DNA of 42,408 bases from positions 1 to 42,408 of the forward strand of contig JAHDBV010000034.1 of the NCBI GenBank assembly GCA_020630195.1, written 5' to 3'. The DNA comes from Acidimicrobiales bacterium. GTDB taxonomy: Bacteria > Actinomycetota > Acidimicrobiia > Acidimicrobiales > SZUA-35. Numbering within the stretch: position 1 is the stretch's first letter; each line of letters begins with the position of its first letter. Below the pieces are notes generated by a model. The model was given only the letters and a program-made list of their open reading frames with translations. It searched no databases and was not told the DNA's origin. A program made the position numbers and the translations under genes. Below are positions 8,885-17,225 of the stretch, piece by piece.

Positions 8885-10447
8885 ATGAGCCCCCAGTCGA
8901 TCGACGATCTCACCCGGCGCGCCGTCGCCGCCCACCCGGATGCGCCGGCACTCGCCGACGCACCGAACCGGTCCGACATCGACGGCGGCGAACCACAACG
9001 GCTGACCTGGGCCGAGCTCGATGCCCGGATCGATGCCGCCGCGGCCGACCTCGCGGGACGGGGCGTCGGCACCGGCACGCCGGTCGGGATCCAGTTGGCC
9101 AACGTGGTGGAGCTCCCGATCACGCTGCTCGCGTGCTTCCGACTGGGTGCCGTCGCCGTGCCGTTCCCCGTCCAGCACCGCCAGCACGAGCTGCGCCACG
9201 GCGTCGACACCGCCGGGTTCGACGTGTTCGTGACGACCGATCGCCCCGATCGCGCCGATCAGGTCGCCGAGGCCACCGCGGTCCTGGGTGGCGTGTCGGT
9301 GGTCGGACCGTCCACGGCGACGGGCGGCTCGATCGAACCCCGGGCCGTGCCCGGAACCGGTCGGGCGACGGTCTGTTGGACCTCCGGCACCACCGGCACC
9401 CCGAAGGGTGTGCCCCGCACCCACGCCCAGTGGATGACGTCGTCGTCGTTCCAGGTCAGCGAGCTCGGGATCACCGAACACGACCGGATCCTGTGCCCGT
9501 TCCCGGTGGTGAACATGGCGGGCATCGGCGGGATGCTCGTGCCGTGGGTCGAAGCCGGTGCGTTCCTCGCCCTGCATCACCCGCTCGACCTCCAGGTGTT
9601 CCTCGGCCAGCTCCAGGCCGAGCGCATCACCTACACCGTGGTGCCCCCGGCGGCGCTCAACATGTTGCTCGGCAACGAAGCGTTGCTCGACAGCCTCGAC
9701 CTGTCGAACCTGCGGGCCATCTCGTCGGGTTCGGCACCACTCGACCCGTGGATGGTCGAGGGATGGCAGGCCCGCGGCATCGAGATCGTCAACGTCTTCG
9801 GCTCCAACGAAGGCGCCGCGTTGCTCTCCACGAAGGCGGTGGTTCCCGACCCCGCCCAGCGAGCCCGCTTCTTCCCCGTTCCCGATCGTGAGGGTGTCGG
9901 TGTCCGCCTCGTCGATCTCGACTCCGGTGTCGAGATCGAGGACCCCGATGTCGTCGGCGAGTTGCGGTTCCGGGGGCCGACGGTGTTCGACGGCTACATC
10001 GGCGACGCCGACCCCGGTGTGTTCGACGACGACGGCTGGTACCGCACCGGCGACCTCTTCTCCTACGTCGCCGACACCGCCGAGCCGCGCCTCATGCGCT
10101 TCATCGACCGGGCGAAGGACATCATCGTGCGGGGCGGCATGAACATCAGCGCCGCCGAACTCGAAGCGATGATCGCCGATCACCCCGCCGTGGCCGACTG
10201 TGCCGTGGTCGGCACGCCCGATCGGATCCTCGGCGAGAAGGTCGGGGTGTTCGCCGTGGCGACACCCGGCGAGGAGCCGCCGACGCTCGACGGACTGATC
10301 GAGCACCTCCGGGGCCGGGAGATCGCGAGCTACAAGCTGCCCGAACGCCTCGAACTCATCGACGCCCTCCCCCGGAACCCCGTGGGCAAGGTCGTCAAGC
10401 CCGAGCTGCGGGAACGCTGGAAGGCGGCAGCCGAGGACGGCGCCTGA
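8885..10447 (+). CDS. AMP-forming acyl-CoA synthetase
   Basis: This 520-aa ANL-superfamily ligase is started at ATG 8885 (MSPQSIDDLTRRAV), 28 bp after the oxygenase stop. Motifs in order are the P-loop-like VCWTSGTTGTPKGVPRTH, the A5-type FGSNEGAALL, YRTGDLFSYV, the hinge DRAKDIIVRGGMNISAAELE, and the catalytic Lys in NPVGKVVKPELR. It makes an acyl-adenylate and then the CoA thioester of a carboxylic acid. Co-transcription with the oxygenase and the divergent thiolases points to activation of a cleavage-derived acid. It resembles medium-chain, cyclohexanecarboxylate or aryl acid ligases more than FadD proper. Specificity is unknown. Confidence 0.92.
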   Translation: MSPQSIDDLTRRAVAAHPDAPALADAPNRSDIDGGEPQRLTWAELDARIDAAAADLAGRGVGTGTPVGIQLANVVELPITLLACFRLGAVAVPFPVQHRQHELRHGVDTAGFDVFVTTDRPDRADQVAEATAVLGGVSVVGPSTATGGSIEPRAVPGTGRATVCWTSGTTGTPKGVPRTHAQWMTSSSFQVSELGITEHDRILCPFPVVNMAGIGGMLVPWVEAGAFLALHHPLDLQVFLGQLQAERITYTVVPPAALNMLLGNEALLDSLDLSNLRAISSGSAPLDPWMVEGWQARGIEIVNVFGSNEGAALLSTKAVVPDPAQRARFFPVPDREGVGVRLVDLDSGVEIEDPDVVGELRFRGPTVFDGYIGDADPGVFDDDGWYRTGDLFSYVADTAEPRLMRFIDRAKDIIVRGGMNISAAELEAMIADHPAVADCAVVGTPDRILGEKVGVFAVATPGEEPPTLDGLIEHLRGREIASYKLPERLELIDALPRNPVGKVVKPELRERWKAAAEDGA

Positions 10448-10464
10448 TCGAGACCGCGTGCCGG

Positions 10465-10489
10465 GCCGGGTTCCTTCCCGCGACCCGGC
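10465..10489. terminator. Stem-loop after acyl-CoA synthetase
   Basis: GCCGGGT (10465-10471) pairs with ACCCGGC (10483-10489) over an 11-nt loop, 17 bases after the ligase stop and before the next transcription unit. GC-rich with no U-tract; a probable actinobacterial terminator. Confidence 0.55.
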
Positions 10490-10547
10490 GAACGCGCCTA
10501 CCGTGTCGCCCGATGTTGCGTGACCGTGCTGCCGTGGAGGCTTGACG

Positions 10548-11591
10548 ATGGCGACCGACACCGAGTGGCGGTGGGTCCGGCGATATGCCGAGCAGTTCGC
10601 CGCGTGTGCGCTTCGCCCGGGCGAGGTCGCGGTCCTGCTCCACGAGGCGTCGAGCAGCCCGGAGATCGTCGAGACGGCCCGTCTCGCGCTCGAGATGAGC
10701 GGCGCTGCCGTCGCCGACGTCCGCATGCCGACGCCGGCCAATCCGGGACCGCTGCCCATCCGATCCACGGGTGCGTCCCTTGCGCTCGCCGGACACCGAT
10801 CGGCGGTGGCCGCCTGCGCGACCGCCGACTTCGTCGTCGACTGCACGACCGAAGGACTGCTCCACGCCCCCGAGTTGGGCGAGATCCTCGAGGGCGGCGC
10901 CCGGGTCCTGATGATCTCGGCCGAACACCCCGAGAACGCCGAGCGATGGGCCCACGACCCGTCGCTCGAGGAACGAGTGGCACGAGGTGTCTCGATGCTC
11001 ACCGACGCCGCCGAGATGACGATCACCTCCGCCGCCGGCACCGACCTCACGGTCGACCTCACCGACGCCTTCCGTGCCGGGTCACACGGCTGGTGCACCG
11101 AGCCCGGATCGATCGCCCACTGGCCCGGCGGGCTCGTGCTCGCCTTCCCGGCGGCCAACCGGGTGAACGGCACCGTCGTGCTCGCTCCGGGCGACGTGAA
11201 CCTCACCTTCAAGGAGTACCTGCGTGACCCGATCACGTTGACCCTCGAGAACGACTACGTCACCGACATCGCCGGCGACGGCCACGACGCCGAGCTGATG
11301 CGGTCGTACCTCGCCGCCTTCGACGAGCCGGAGGCCTACGCCATCAGCCACATCGGCTGGGGCATGAACCACGGCGCCCGCTGGGAGGCGATGGCGATGT
11401 GGGACAAGTCGGCGCTGAACGGAACCGAACTGCGGGCCTTCGCCGGCAACGTCGTGTTCTCCACCGGCGCCAACGAGGTGGCGGGCCGGTTCTGCCGCGG
11501 CCACTTCGACCTGCCCATGCGCAACTGCACGGTTGCGCTCGACGGCGAGATCGTCGTCGACACCGGAACCCTTCGATCGGACCTCGCGTGA
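10548..11591 (+). CDS. M29-fold metalloenzyme resembling 2,5-dihydroxypyridine 5,6-dioxygenase (NicX)
   Basis: This 347-aa protein starts at ATG 10548, seven bases after GGAGG. It belongs to the leucyl aminopeptidase (M29)-like fold. It shows the NicX metal-site layout: His268 in SHIGWGMN and the His319-x-Asp321 pair in GHFDLPMRNC. The published Fe(II) ligands of Pseudomonas NicX are His265, His318 and Asp320, so the match is close in spacing and total length. NicX opens the ring of 2,5-dihydroxypyridine in nicotinate breakdown. None of the other nic genes lies in this window. Instead the gene overlaps a glutamine synthetase-like gene by GTGA, so the substrate could be another N-heterocycle, or the enzyme could be a peptidase/amidase relative. 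Confidence 0.75.
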   Translation: MATDTEWRWVRRYAEQFAACALRPGEVAVLLHEASSSPEIVETARLALEMSGAAVADVRMPTPANPGPLPIRSTGASLALAGHRSAVAACATADFVVDCTTEGLLHAPELGEILEGGARVLMISAEHPENAERWAHDPSLEERVARGVSMLTDAAEMTITSAAGTDLTVDLTDAFRAGSHGWCTEPGSIAHWPGGLVLAFPAANRVNGTVVLAPGDVNLTFKEYLRDPITLTLENDYVTDIAGDGHDAELMRSYLAAFDEPEAYAISHIGWGMNHGARWEAMAMWDKSALNGTELRAFAGNVVFSTGANEVAGRFCRGHFDLPMRNCTVALDGEIVVDTGTLRSDLA

Positions 11592-12922
11592 CCACCATGC
11601 ACGACTTCTCGCAGTTCTCCCGGATCCGCATGTTGTGGCCGGACCATCTCGGCCTGGCGCGGGGCAAGTACGTCCCGCCGAGCCTCGCCCATCACGGCTC
11701 GGGCTTCTGCGTGACGACGTTCGCCATGGCCCACGATCGCGATCTGATCCCCGCCCCGGGCGCCGCGATGCTCGAGGGGCTGAAGGACGTGCACGGCACG
11801 ATCGACCCGACGACGCTGCGTCCGTCCTGGGAGGACGATCGCACGGGGGTCTGCGTCGCCGACCTCGCCCTCGACGGGGAGCCGTACGAGGTGTCGGCCC
11901 GGGTCGCGCTCCAGCGGGCGCTCGACGCCTGGGAGGCGCTGGGCTACACGGTGAAGGCCGGCATCGAGCTGGAGGGGTACCTGCTCGAGCAGCGTCCCGA
12001 CGGGACGTGGGACCGTGCCTCGAACCCCCGCTCGATGGTCTACGGCACCGGGCCGCTCGGCGAACCCACCGGCTTCTTCGACGAAGTCCTCCGCGCCGCC
12101 GATGGCTGTGGCTTCGTCATCGAGTCGGCGAACGTCGAGTTCGACGAGTCGCAGTTCGAGTTCACACTCCGCTACGACGACGCCATGAAGGCGGCCGACA
12201 ACGCCTTCCTGTTCCGGACACTCGTCCGTGAGGTCGCCGTCATGCGAGGGCAGGACTTCACGTTCCTCGGCAAGCCCTTCCCGGCGGTCTCGGGCTCGGG
12301 ACTGCACGTGAACTTCAGCGTGCTCGACGCCGACGGCCACCCCGCCTTCGCCGACGGCGACGACCCGGACGGCATCAGCGATCTGCTGCGCCAGGGGGTC
12401 GCCGGCCTCATCGAGCACCATCAGGCACTGACCGCCATCCTGGCGCCGACGGTCAACGCCTATCGACGTCTGCAGCCGGGCAGCCTCGCCGGGTGTTGGG
12501 CGAACTGGGGCATCGATCATCGGAACGTGACGAGCCGGATCCCGGCGACGAGCGACCCCGCCGCCATGCGGATCGAGCACCGCATGGCCGACGGTGCGGT
12601 CAACATCCACACCGCCGTCGCCGCGCTCCTCCGGGCGGCTCTGCTCGGTGTCGAGGGCGCCTACGAGCTCGGCCCCGAGTACACCGCGGACGGCTTCGAG
12701 GACGGCGGCGACGGTGTCGCCCGGTCGGCCGACTCGCTGGACGAGGCGCTCGACCACCTCGAGGCCGACACCGCCCTCCGGGCGGCACTCGGCGAGCTGC
12801 TCGTCGACAACTTCGTCGCCAACAAACGACACGAGGCCGAGCGATTCGCCGCCAGCGGCGGCGACCTCGACGGTGACGAACTCACGGCGTTCGAGACCGA
12901 CCAGTACCTGCCCTACCACTGA
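11588..12922 (+). CDS. Glutamine synthetase-like (gamma-glutamyl) ligase
   Basis: This protein of about 444 aa starts at GTG 11588, overlapping the previous stop (GTGA). ATG 11597 is an alternative three codons in. The N-terminal beta-grasp domain contains MLWPDHLGLARGKYVP, equivalent to the DxxGxxRGK motif. The catalytic domain keeps the metal Glu residues (GIELEGYLLE and FDESQFEF), SGSGLHVNFS (ammonia/ATP-site His), NAYRRLQPGS, WGIDHRNVTSRIP and IEHRMADGAVNIHTAVAALL. It lacks the adenylylation motif of housekeeping GlnA. In catabolic clusters such proteins usually ligate glutamate to amines (as in isopropylamine, aniline or polyamine pathways). The next gene is an aminotransferase. Amine substrate not identified. 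Confidence 0.82.
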   Translation: MTTMHDFSQFSRIRMLWPDHLGLARGKYVPPSLAHHGSGFCVTTFAMAHDRDLIPAPGAAMLEGLKDVHGTIDPTTLRPSWEDDRTGVCVADLALDGEPYEVSARVALQRALDAWEALGYTVKAGIELEGYLLEQRPDGTWDRASNPRSMVYGTGPLGEPTGFFDEVLRAADGCGFVIESANVEFDESQFEFTLRYDDAMKAADNAFLFRTLVREVAVMRGQDFTFLGKPFPAVSGSGLHVNFSVLDADGHPAFADGDDPDGISDLLRQGVAGLIEHHQALTAILAPTVNAYRRLQPGSLAGCWANWGIDHRNVTSRIPATSDPAAMRIEHRMADGAVNIHTAVAALLRAALLGVEGAYELGPEYTADGFEDGGDGVARSADSLDEALDHLEADTALRAALGELLVDNFVANKRHEAERFAASGGDLDGDELTAFETDQYLPYH

Positions 12923-12934
12923 CCGGGACCGGCG

Positions 12935-12950
12935 ACGGTCGGACGACCGT
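12935..12950. other. Short perfect stem-loop between ligase and aminotransferase
   Basis: ACGGTC (12935-12940) and GACCGT (12945-12950) flank GGAC. It lies 13 bases after the ligase stop in a 103-bp gap before the aminotransferase. It could attenuate read-through or stabilise the upstream mRNA end. Confidence 0.35.
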
Positions 12951-13025
12951 GCAGGTCCGCCCCCGCTGCATCCTCCCATCCGATCCCGCCGAGCCGTCGT
13001 CCCGGTGACTCCCGAAAGGTCCAAC

Positions 13026-14312
13026 ATGTCGACCCACGATCTGCTCCAGCGCTATCGCGCCGCACTCCCGTCGTTCCTGAACCCGTACTACGAGGATCCG
13101 ATCCAGATCGACCACGGTGAGGGCAGCTACGTCTTCGACGCCGAGGGCAACCGATACCTCGACTTCTTCGGTGGCGTGCTGACCACCATGATCGGGCACA
13201 ACAACCCCGACGTGACCGCAGCGGTCCGGGCCCAGGCGGGCAAGGTCATGCACACCTCGAGCCTCTACCTGTCGGAGCCGATGATCGCCCTCGCCGAGAA
13301 GATCGCGGCGCTGTCCGGCATCCCCGACGCCCGGGTCTTCATGACGCCCTCGGGCACCGAGGCCAACGACACCGCCGTGCTCCTGGCCACGAGCTACCGC
13401 AAGTCGAACCAGATGCTGGCCATGCGCAACAGCTACCACGGCCGCAGCTTCACGACCCAGGCGATCACCTCGCACAGCTCGTGGTCGTCGACGAGCCTGT
13501 CGGGGCTCCAGGTCACCTTCGTCCAGGGCCCGTACTCACTGCGGAGCCCCTATCCACATCTCACCGGCGACGACTACACCAACGCCTGCCTCGCCGACCT
13601 CACCCAGCTGATCGACATGACGAGCGCCGGTGACATCGCGGGTCTGATCGCCGAGCCGATCCAGGGTGTCGGCGGCTTCGCGACGCCACCCGACGGCTTC
13701 TTCGGCTCCATGAAGAAGGAGCTCGACAACCGCGGGATCCTCTACATCTCCGACGAGGTGCAGACCGGCTGGGGCCGGACCGGCGACCACTTCTGGGGCT
13801 ACCAGGCCCACGGGATCGTGCCCGACATGCTGACCTTCGCGAAGGGTGTCGGCAACGGCATCACCCTCGCCGGCATCGTCGCCCGAGCGGAGATCTTCGA
13901 CACGATCGACGTGCTCAACTTCTCGACCTTCGGCGGCAACCCGCTGTCGGCCGCCGGTGGTCTCGCGACGATCGACCACGTACTCGACAACGACCTGCAG
14001 GGCAACGCGCTCGAGATGGGCAACCGTTTCCGCGCCGGGCTCGACCAACTCGCCGCCGACCACCCGTGGATCGCCGAGGTGCGGGGGCGTGGCCTCATGC
14101 AGGCCTTCGAGGTGGTGGAACCGGGATCGACCGAACCCTCCGTCGCCCGCACCGTCCAGATCCACCAGGCGGCGAAGGACCAGGGGCTCCTGATCGGCAA
14201 GGGCGGGCTCTACAACAACGTGATCCGCATGGCACCGATGTTGAACGTGACGGCCGAGGAGATCGACGAAGGGCTCGGCGCACTCCGCCGAGCCGCCGCG
14301 CTCGTCAACTGA
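13026..14312 (+). CDS. Class III PLP-dependent aminotransferase
   Basis: This 428-aa enzyme starts at ATG 13026, seven bases after AAAGG. The fold-type I class III signature is complete: SGTEAND for the phosphate site, Asp243 in ISDEVQTGWGRTG for the pyridine nitrogen, and Lys273 in LTFAKGVGNG for the internal aldimine. The N-terminal NPYYEDPIQIDHGEGSYVFD and YLDFFGG segments are typical of AGXT2-like, beta-alanine or omega-amine:pyruvate transaminases. It moves an amino group from an omega-amine or beta-amino acid to a 2-oxo acid. Following a NicX-like enzyme and a GS-like ligase, it may handle the amine-bearing intermediate of that pathway. Confidence 0.9.
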   Translation: MSTHDLLQRYRAALPSFLNPYYEDPIQIDHGEGSYVFDAEGNRYLDFFGGVLTTMIGHNNPDVTAAVRAQAGKVMHTSSLYLSEPMIALAEKIAALSGIPDARVFMTPSGTEANDTAVLLATSYRKSNQMLAMRNSYHGRSFTTQAITSHSSWSSTSLSGLQVTFVQGPYSLRSPYPHLTGDDYTNACLADLTQLIDMTSAGDIAGLIAEPIQGVGGFATPPDGFFGSMKKELDNRGILYISDEVQTGWGRTGDHFWGYQAHGIVPDMLTFAKGVGNGITLAGIVARAEIFDTIDVLNFSTFGGNPLSAAGGLATIDHVLDNDLQGNALEMGNRFRAGLDQLAADHPWIAEVRGRGLMQAFEVVEPGSTEPSVARTVQIHQAAKDQGLLIGKGGLYNNVIRMAPMLNVTAEEIDEGLGALRRAAALVN

Positions 14313-14346
14313 GCGTCCTCACGCGCCCTCGCCACGGCCTCACTCG

Positions 14347-14694
14347 TCAGGAGATGGCGCCGGTGACTCGTCCCGCGTCGAGTTCGACGGGGGCGCCGTG
14401 TGGGGTCGTGAGATAGGCGTCGGTCCACGCCTGCTTCAGCTCGTCGAGGGCGGCCGACCCGGCGAGCCCGCGTGCGACGAGGAAGCGCTCCAGGGCGCCG
14501 AGCCAGACCTCGTAGTAGGTCGAGCCGTCGGTCGCGCCGCCCGCGGCCGCGTCGTCGGCGAGTGCCTCGACGAAGGTCTCGGTCCAGTCGGCCCAGGTGA
14601 ACGCCCCGGCCCGGGCGAGTGCATGGGTCGTGGCGAAGAGTTCGGCATGCCACGGCTCGGTGAAGGGCTGCTCGGGGTCAGTCGGCGGACGCAA
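14347..14694 (-). CDS. Nitrile hydratase accessory (activator) protein
   Basis: The readable protein of about 115 aa matches the small accessory proteins encoded after nitrile hydratase subunits (EPWHAELFATTHALARAG, FTWADWTETF, YYEVWLGALERFLVARGL). The start is uncertain. TTG 14694 overlaps the beta-subunit stop by 17 bp and gives a family-like N-terminus; there is no ATG in a suitable place. In cobalt nitrile hydratases this partner binds the alpha subunit and helps insert cobalt and mature the active-site cysteines. It is last in the alpha-beta-accessory operon, the standard order for Co-type enzymes. Confidence 0.82.
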   Translation of the reverse strand: MRPPTDPEQPFTEPWHAELFATTHALARAGAFTWADWTETFVEALADDAAAGGATDGSTYYEVWLGALERFLVARGLAGSAALDELKQAWTDAYLTTPHGAPVELDAGRVTGAIS

Positions 14695-15340
14695 GATACG
14701 GCTCCCAGAGATCGAGGCACACGGTGTCGCCAGCTCGGGCGTCGTCGCCCCACAGCTCTCGAGCCGTGAAGCGCACGGTGTAGAGATGACGCGGGTCCTC
14801 CCCCGCCCCGGCGGCATGCCGGTCGGGAAAGACATGGGCGCCGTGACGGTCGACGATCTCGCCGACCCGCCCCCGGGCGTAGCGCGGCAGGCGGGTGTGG
14901 CCACCCGTCATGTGTGTCGCCGTGCGTACGGCGTCACCGACGGCGAAGCGAGGTGGTGCATCGAGCGGGCGCGCCGTCGGCGCGCCGTTCGGCCAGACCT
15001 TGCGGACGACGGCGGCATCGGCGGCCCCGACGATCGGCGCACTTCCGGGCTCGGGTCGTCCGGCGACGACCTCGTCCCGGGTGATGAGTCCACCGGCGAC
15101 GCTCAGGTTCACGAGCGAGGCGAGCCACTTCTCGAAGTACGTCATCGAGAGGTAGTCGGTCGGCGGCAGGCACTCGACGGAATGACGGCCACTGTCGGTG
15201 TTCCAGGCTCCCCAGAACCCGGTGAGGATGCGCATGGCGAACACACGCCCTTCCCAGTCGTGGTGGAAGGGCGGCTCATCGGCGTCGATCGGCAGCGGGC
15301 CGAAGCCCTCCATCCCACCGAGGTCGTGCACACCGTCCAT
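14678..15340 (-). CDS. nthB: Nitrile hydratase beta subunit
   Basis: This 220-aa protein starts at ATG 15340, sharing a base with the alpha-subunit stop (TGATG). The N-terminus [16 protein letters not shown] is the classic beta-subunit opening. MTYFEKWLASLVNL and the C-terminal SH3-like barrel (FAVGDAVRTATHM, HTRLPRYARGRVGEIVDRHG, YTVRFTARELWG, LDLWEPYL) are all present. It pairs with the alpha subunit to form the heterodimeric cytoplasmic enzyme that converts nitriles to amides. No amidase gene lies next to it here, so amide use would depend on genes elsewhere. Confidence 0.95.
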   Translation of the reverse strand: MDGVHDLGGMEGFGPLPIDADEPPFHHDWEGRVFAMRILTGFWGAWNTDSGRHSVECLPPTDYLSMTYFEKWLASLVNLSVAGGLITRDEVVAGRPEPGSAPIVGAADAAVVRKVWPNGAPTARPLDAPPRFAVGDAVRTATHMTGGHTRLPRYARGRVGEIVDRHGAHVFPDRHAAGAGEDPRHLYTVRFTARELWGDDARAGDTVCLDLWEPYLASAD

Positions 15341-15969
15341 CAGGCATCCGCCGGTGACGACGCGAGCCCCGTGCCGATCATCGAGTCGCGGGTCACGAGG
15401 TCGGCGAGCTCGTCTTCCGTCATGCCGTCGGTGTCGGCCGGGCGTCGGGGAATGACGAGGTAGCGAACCTCCGAGGTCGAGTCCCAGACCCGGACCTCGA
15501 CGTCGTCGGTGAGGGTCAGGTCGAACTCGGCCAGCACGCCCCGCGGGTCACGGACGACCCGGGCCCGGTACTCCGACGACTTGTACCAGACCGGCGGGAC
15601 GCCGAGCACGGGCCAGGGGTAACACGAGCAGAGCGTGCACACGACGACGTTGTGGCGGGTGTCGGTGTTCTCGACGGCGACCATGTGTTCACCCTGCAGC
15701 CCCGAGAAGCCGAGCTCGAGGATCGCCGCCGTCGCGTCGTCGAGCAGTCGCTGCCGGTACGCGGGGTCGGTCCACGCCCGGGCGACGACCCGAGCCCCGT
15801 TCTGTGGCCCGATCCGGTTGGAGAACTGATCGATGATCTCGTCGATCGCACCGCGGTCGACGAGGCCCTTCTCGACGAGCAGGGTCTCGATCGCACGGAC
15901 CCGCAACGCCGGTTCGGGCGGGAGCAACGAGTGGGCGTGGTCGTGATCGTGATCGTGGTCATGCCCCAT
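15340..15969 (-). CDS. nthA: Nitrile hydratase alpha subunit, cobalt type
   Basis: This 209-aa subunit starts at ATG 15969. The metal-binding claw is [11 protein letters not shown], with Cys111, Cys114 and Cys116. The Thr after the first Cys and the Tyr after CSC are the cobalt-type signature (iron enzymes have Ser and Thr). [18 protein letters not shown] and LPVWYKS-like [19 protein letters not shown] are standard alpha-subunit segments. The first 13 residues form a His/Asp-rich stretch ([12 protein letters not shown]) that could bind metal before insertion; this is an inference. First gene of the operon, 52 bp after the broken AraC gene on the same strand. Confidence 0.95.
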   Translation of the reverse strand: MGHDHDHDHDHAHSLLPPEPALRVRAIETLLVEKGLVDRGAIDEIIDQFSNRIGPQNGARVVARAWTDPAYRQRLLDDATAAILELGFSGLQGEHMVAVENTDTRHNVVVCTLCSCYPWPVLGVPPVWYKSSEYRARVVRDPRGVLAEFDLTLTDDVEVRVWDSTSEVRYLVIPRRPADTDGMTEDELADLVTRDSMIGTGLASSPADA

Positions 15970-16021
15970 CGGCGGGACCCTAGTGCGCGGGCGCCACGCC
16001 GATCATCGGGCGACGCCGGGA

Positions 16022-17013
16022 TCAGGCCGTGGCGAGGGTCGCCCTGGCCTGTTCCGGCGTCTGGCCGGTCCAGCTCTGGAAGGCCCGGTAGAACGAGCTC
16101 GTGTCGCCGTAGCCGAGGAGGAAGGCGATCTCCGCCGCCGATCGCGCCGGATCGCCCAGGTAGTGCCGGGCGAGTCGCTCGCGGGTCACGTTCAGGATGT
16201 GTTGGAAGCTGGCGCCCTCGGAGTGCAGCTGACGGTGGAGCGTTCGGGCACTCACGGCCAGTTCGGTCGCCACCTCGGCCACCGTGGTCCGACCCGCCGG
16301 CAACAGCTCGAGCAGCACCGCGGCCACCCGCTCCCCGACCGGTGCGTCGGCGTCGAGATCGGCGAGACGGCGACGCAGCTGCGGCTCGAAGGTCTCCCAG
16401 ACGGCGTCGTTCGCCGTCAGGAACGGCCGAGCCGCATCCACGGCCCGGAAGGTGACGGCCGGCTCGGGCCTCTCCTCGAGCTCGACACCGAGGAAGTCCC
16501 GGTACGCAGCCGCATCGTCGGGGGCCGACCAGGTGGTGACTCGCACCGGCTCGATCCGCGAGCGGGTGCCGAGGCGCGCCAGTGCCACCCAGAAGAGGGT
16601 CTCGGTCAGCACGAGTGAGGGAGGCGGGTCGGCCGCCGCCGGCCACTCGGTCGAGATCGTGGTCTGATCGTGCGAGACGTCGACCCGCAGGCGCAGTGGG
16701 CTGACGAGTTTCTTGTACGTGGCGATCCGGCGGGCGGCGGTGTTGAGATCGCGGCTCATCGATGCCGCGAACAGCGACGGAGCGAAGAGCTCCGGCGAGA
16801 GCGCCTCCTCGATGAGCAGCGGGAGGTTCGGATGGCCGACCTCGGCCTCGACCGCCGCCACAACGAGAAGAAGTCGTCCTGGGTGAGCCACACCGGCCCG
16901 CCGGCGAGGAGATCGAGCCGAAGCCCGGCTCGCCGGAGCACGCTCGACGGGTTCGTGCCGACGTCGACGAGCAGCGCCCTCGTGCCGGGCTCGAGTGCGT
17001 AGCGGGTCGGCAT
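16022..17013 (-). pseudogene. AraC-family regulator (arabinose-binding-like N-terminus), frameshifted
   Basis: An N-terminal piece from ATG 17013 (MPTRYALEPGTRALLVDVG, then GGPVWLTQDDFFSLW) and a C-terminal piece in another frame (VEAEVGHPNLPLLIEEAL to ARATLATA) together make one AraC regulator. The joined length, about 330 aa, is normal for the OruR/ArgR-like group. The frames switch in the GC-rich run at about 16850-16862, consistent with a single missing base. The C-terminus has two helix-turn-helix units (TTVAEVATELAVSARTLHRQL and SAAEIAFLLGYGDTSSFYRAF). It lies upstream of the nitrile hydratase operon and divergent from an esterase. It is either a recent pseudogene or a read/assembly error; the reading frames elsewhere are undamaged. 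Confidence 0.85.
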
Positions 17014-17077
17014 CGCTGCGCACTCCTCGTCGCGAACGTCGGCTCGAACCTACTCGCGACGCCGAGACGATCGACTT

Positions 17078-17152
17078 GCGATCACCGCCAGATGCTTGGC
17101 GATCACCGCCATCTCGACGCGGCGGTGATCGCGAACGATCTGGCGGTGATCG
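17078..17152. promoter_or_regulatory. Four half-site nested inverted-repeat operator array
   Basis: Two direct copies, GCGATCACCGCCAGAT (17078-17093) and GCGATCACCGCC (17099-17110), are followed by their reverse complements, GGCGGTGATCGC (17121-17132) and ATCTGGCGGTGATCGG (17138-17153, one mismatch). The outer and inner pairs are concentric. The array fills the gap between the AraC gene (starts 17013) and the esterase (starts 17226). Best read as the binding array of the AraC protein or another dimeric regulator. Confidence 0.65.
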
Positions 17153-17225
17153 GCAGTCGCCGAGGGTCCGACCTTCCATACGTTTCGCTCATCCACCGAC
17201 CCCGAACCCCACGGAGACCGAGGCC

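Noticed and set aside
8849..11236. Very long open frame (about 795 codons) on the minus strand
   Set aside because: It lies opposite the acyl-CoA synthetase and NicX-like genes, which have clear domain motifs. The composition is that of an antisense shadow of high-GC coding DNA.
14694..14904. N-terminal 70 residues preceding the nitrile hydratase accessory protein
   Set aside because: They overlap the beta-subunit gene in another frame and have no similarity to the accessory family, so the start was moved to 14694.
16995..17225. Extended N-terminus for the esterase
   Set aside because: The frame stays open upstream of 17226, but it runs through the operator array and gives low-complexity Arg-rich sequence unlike the family.
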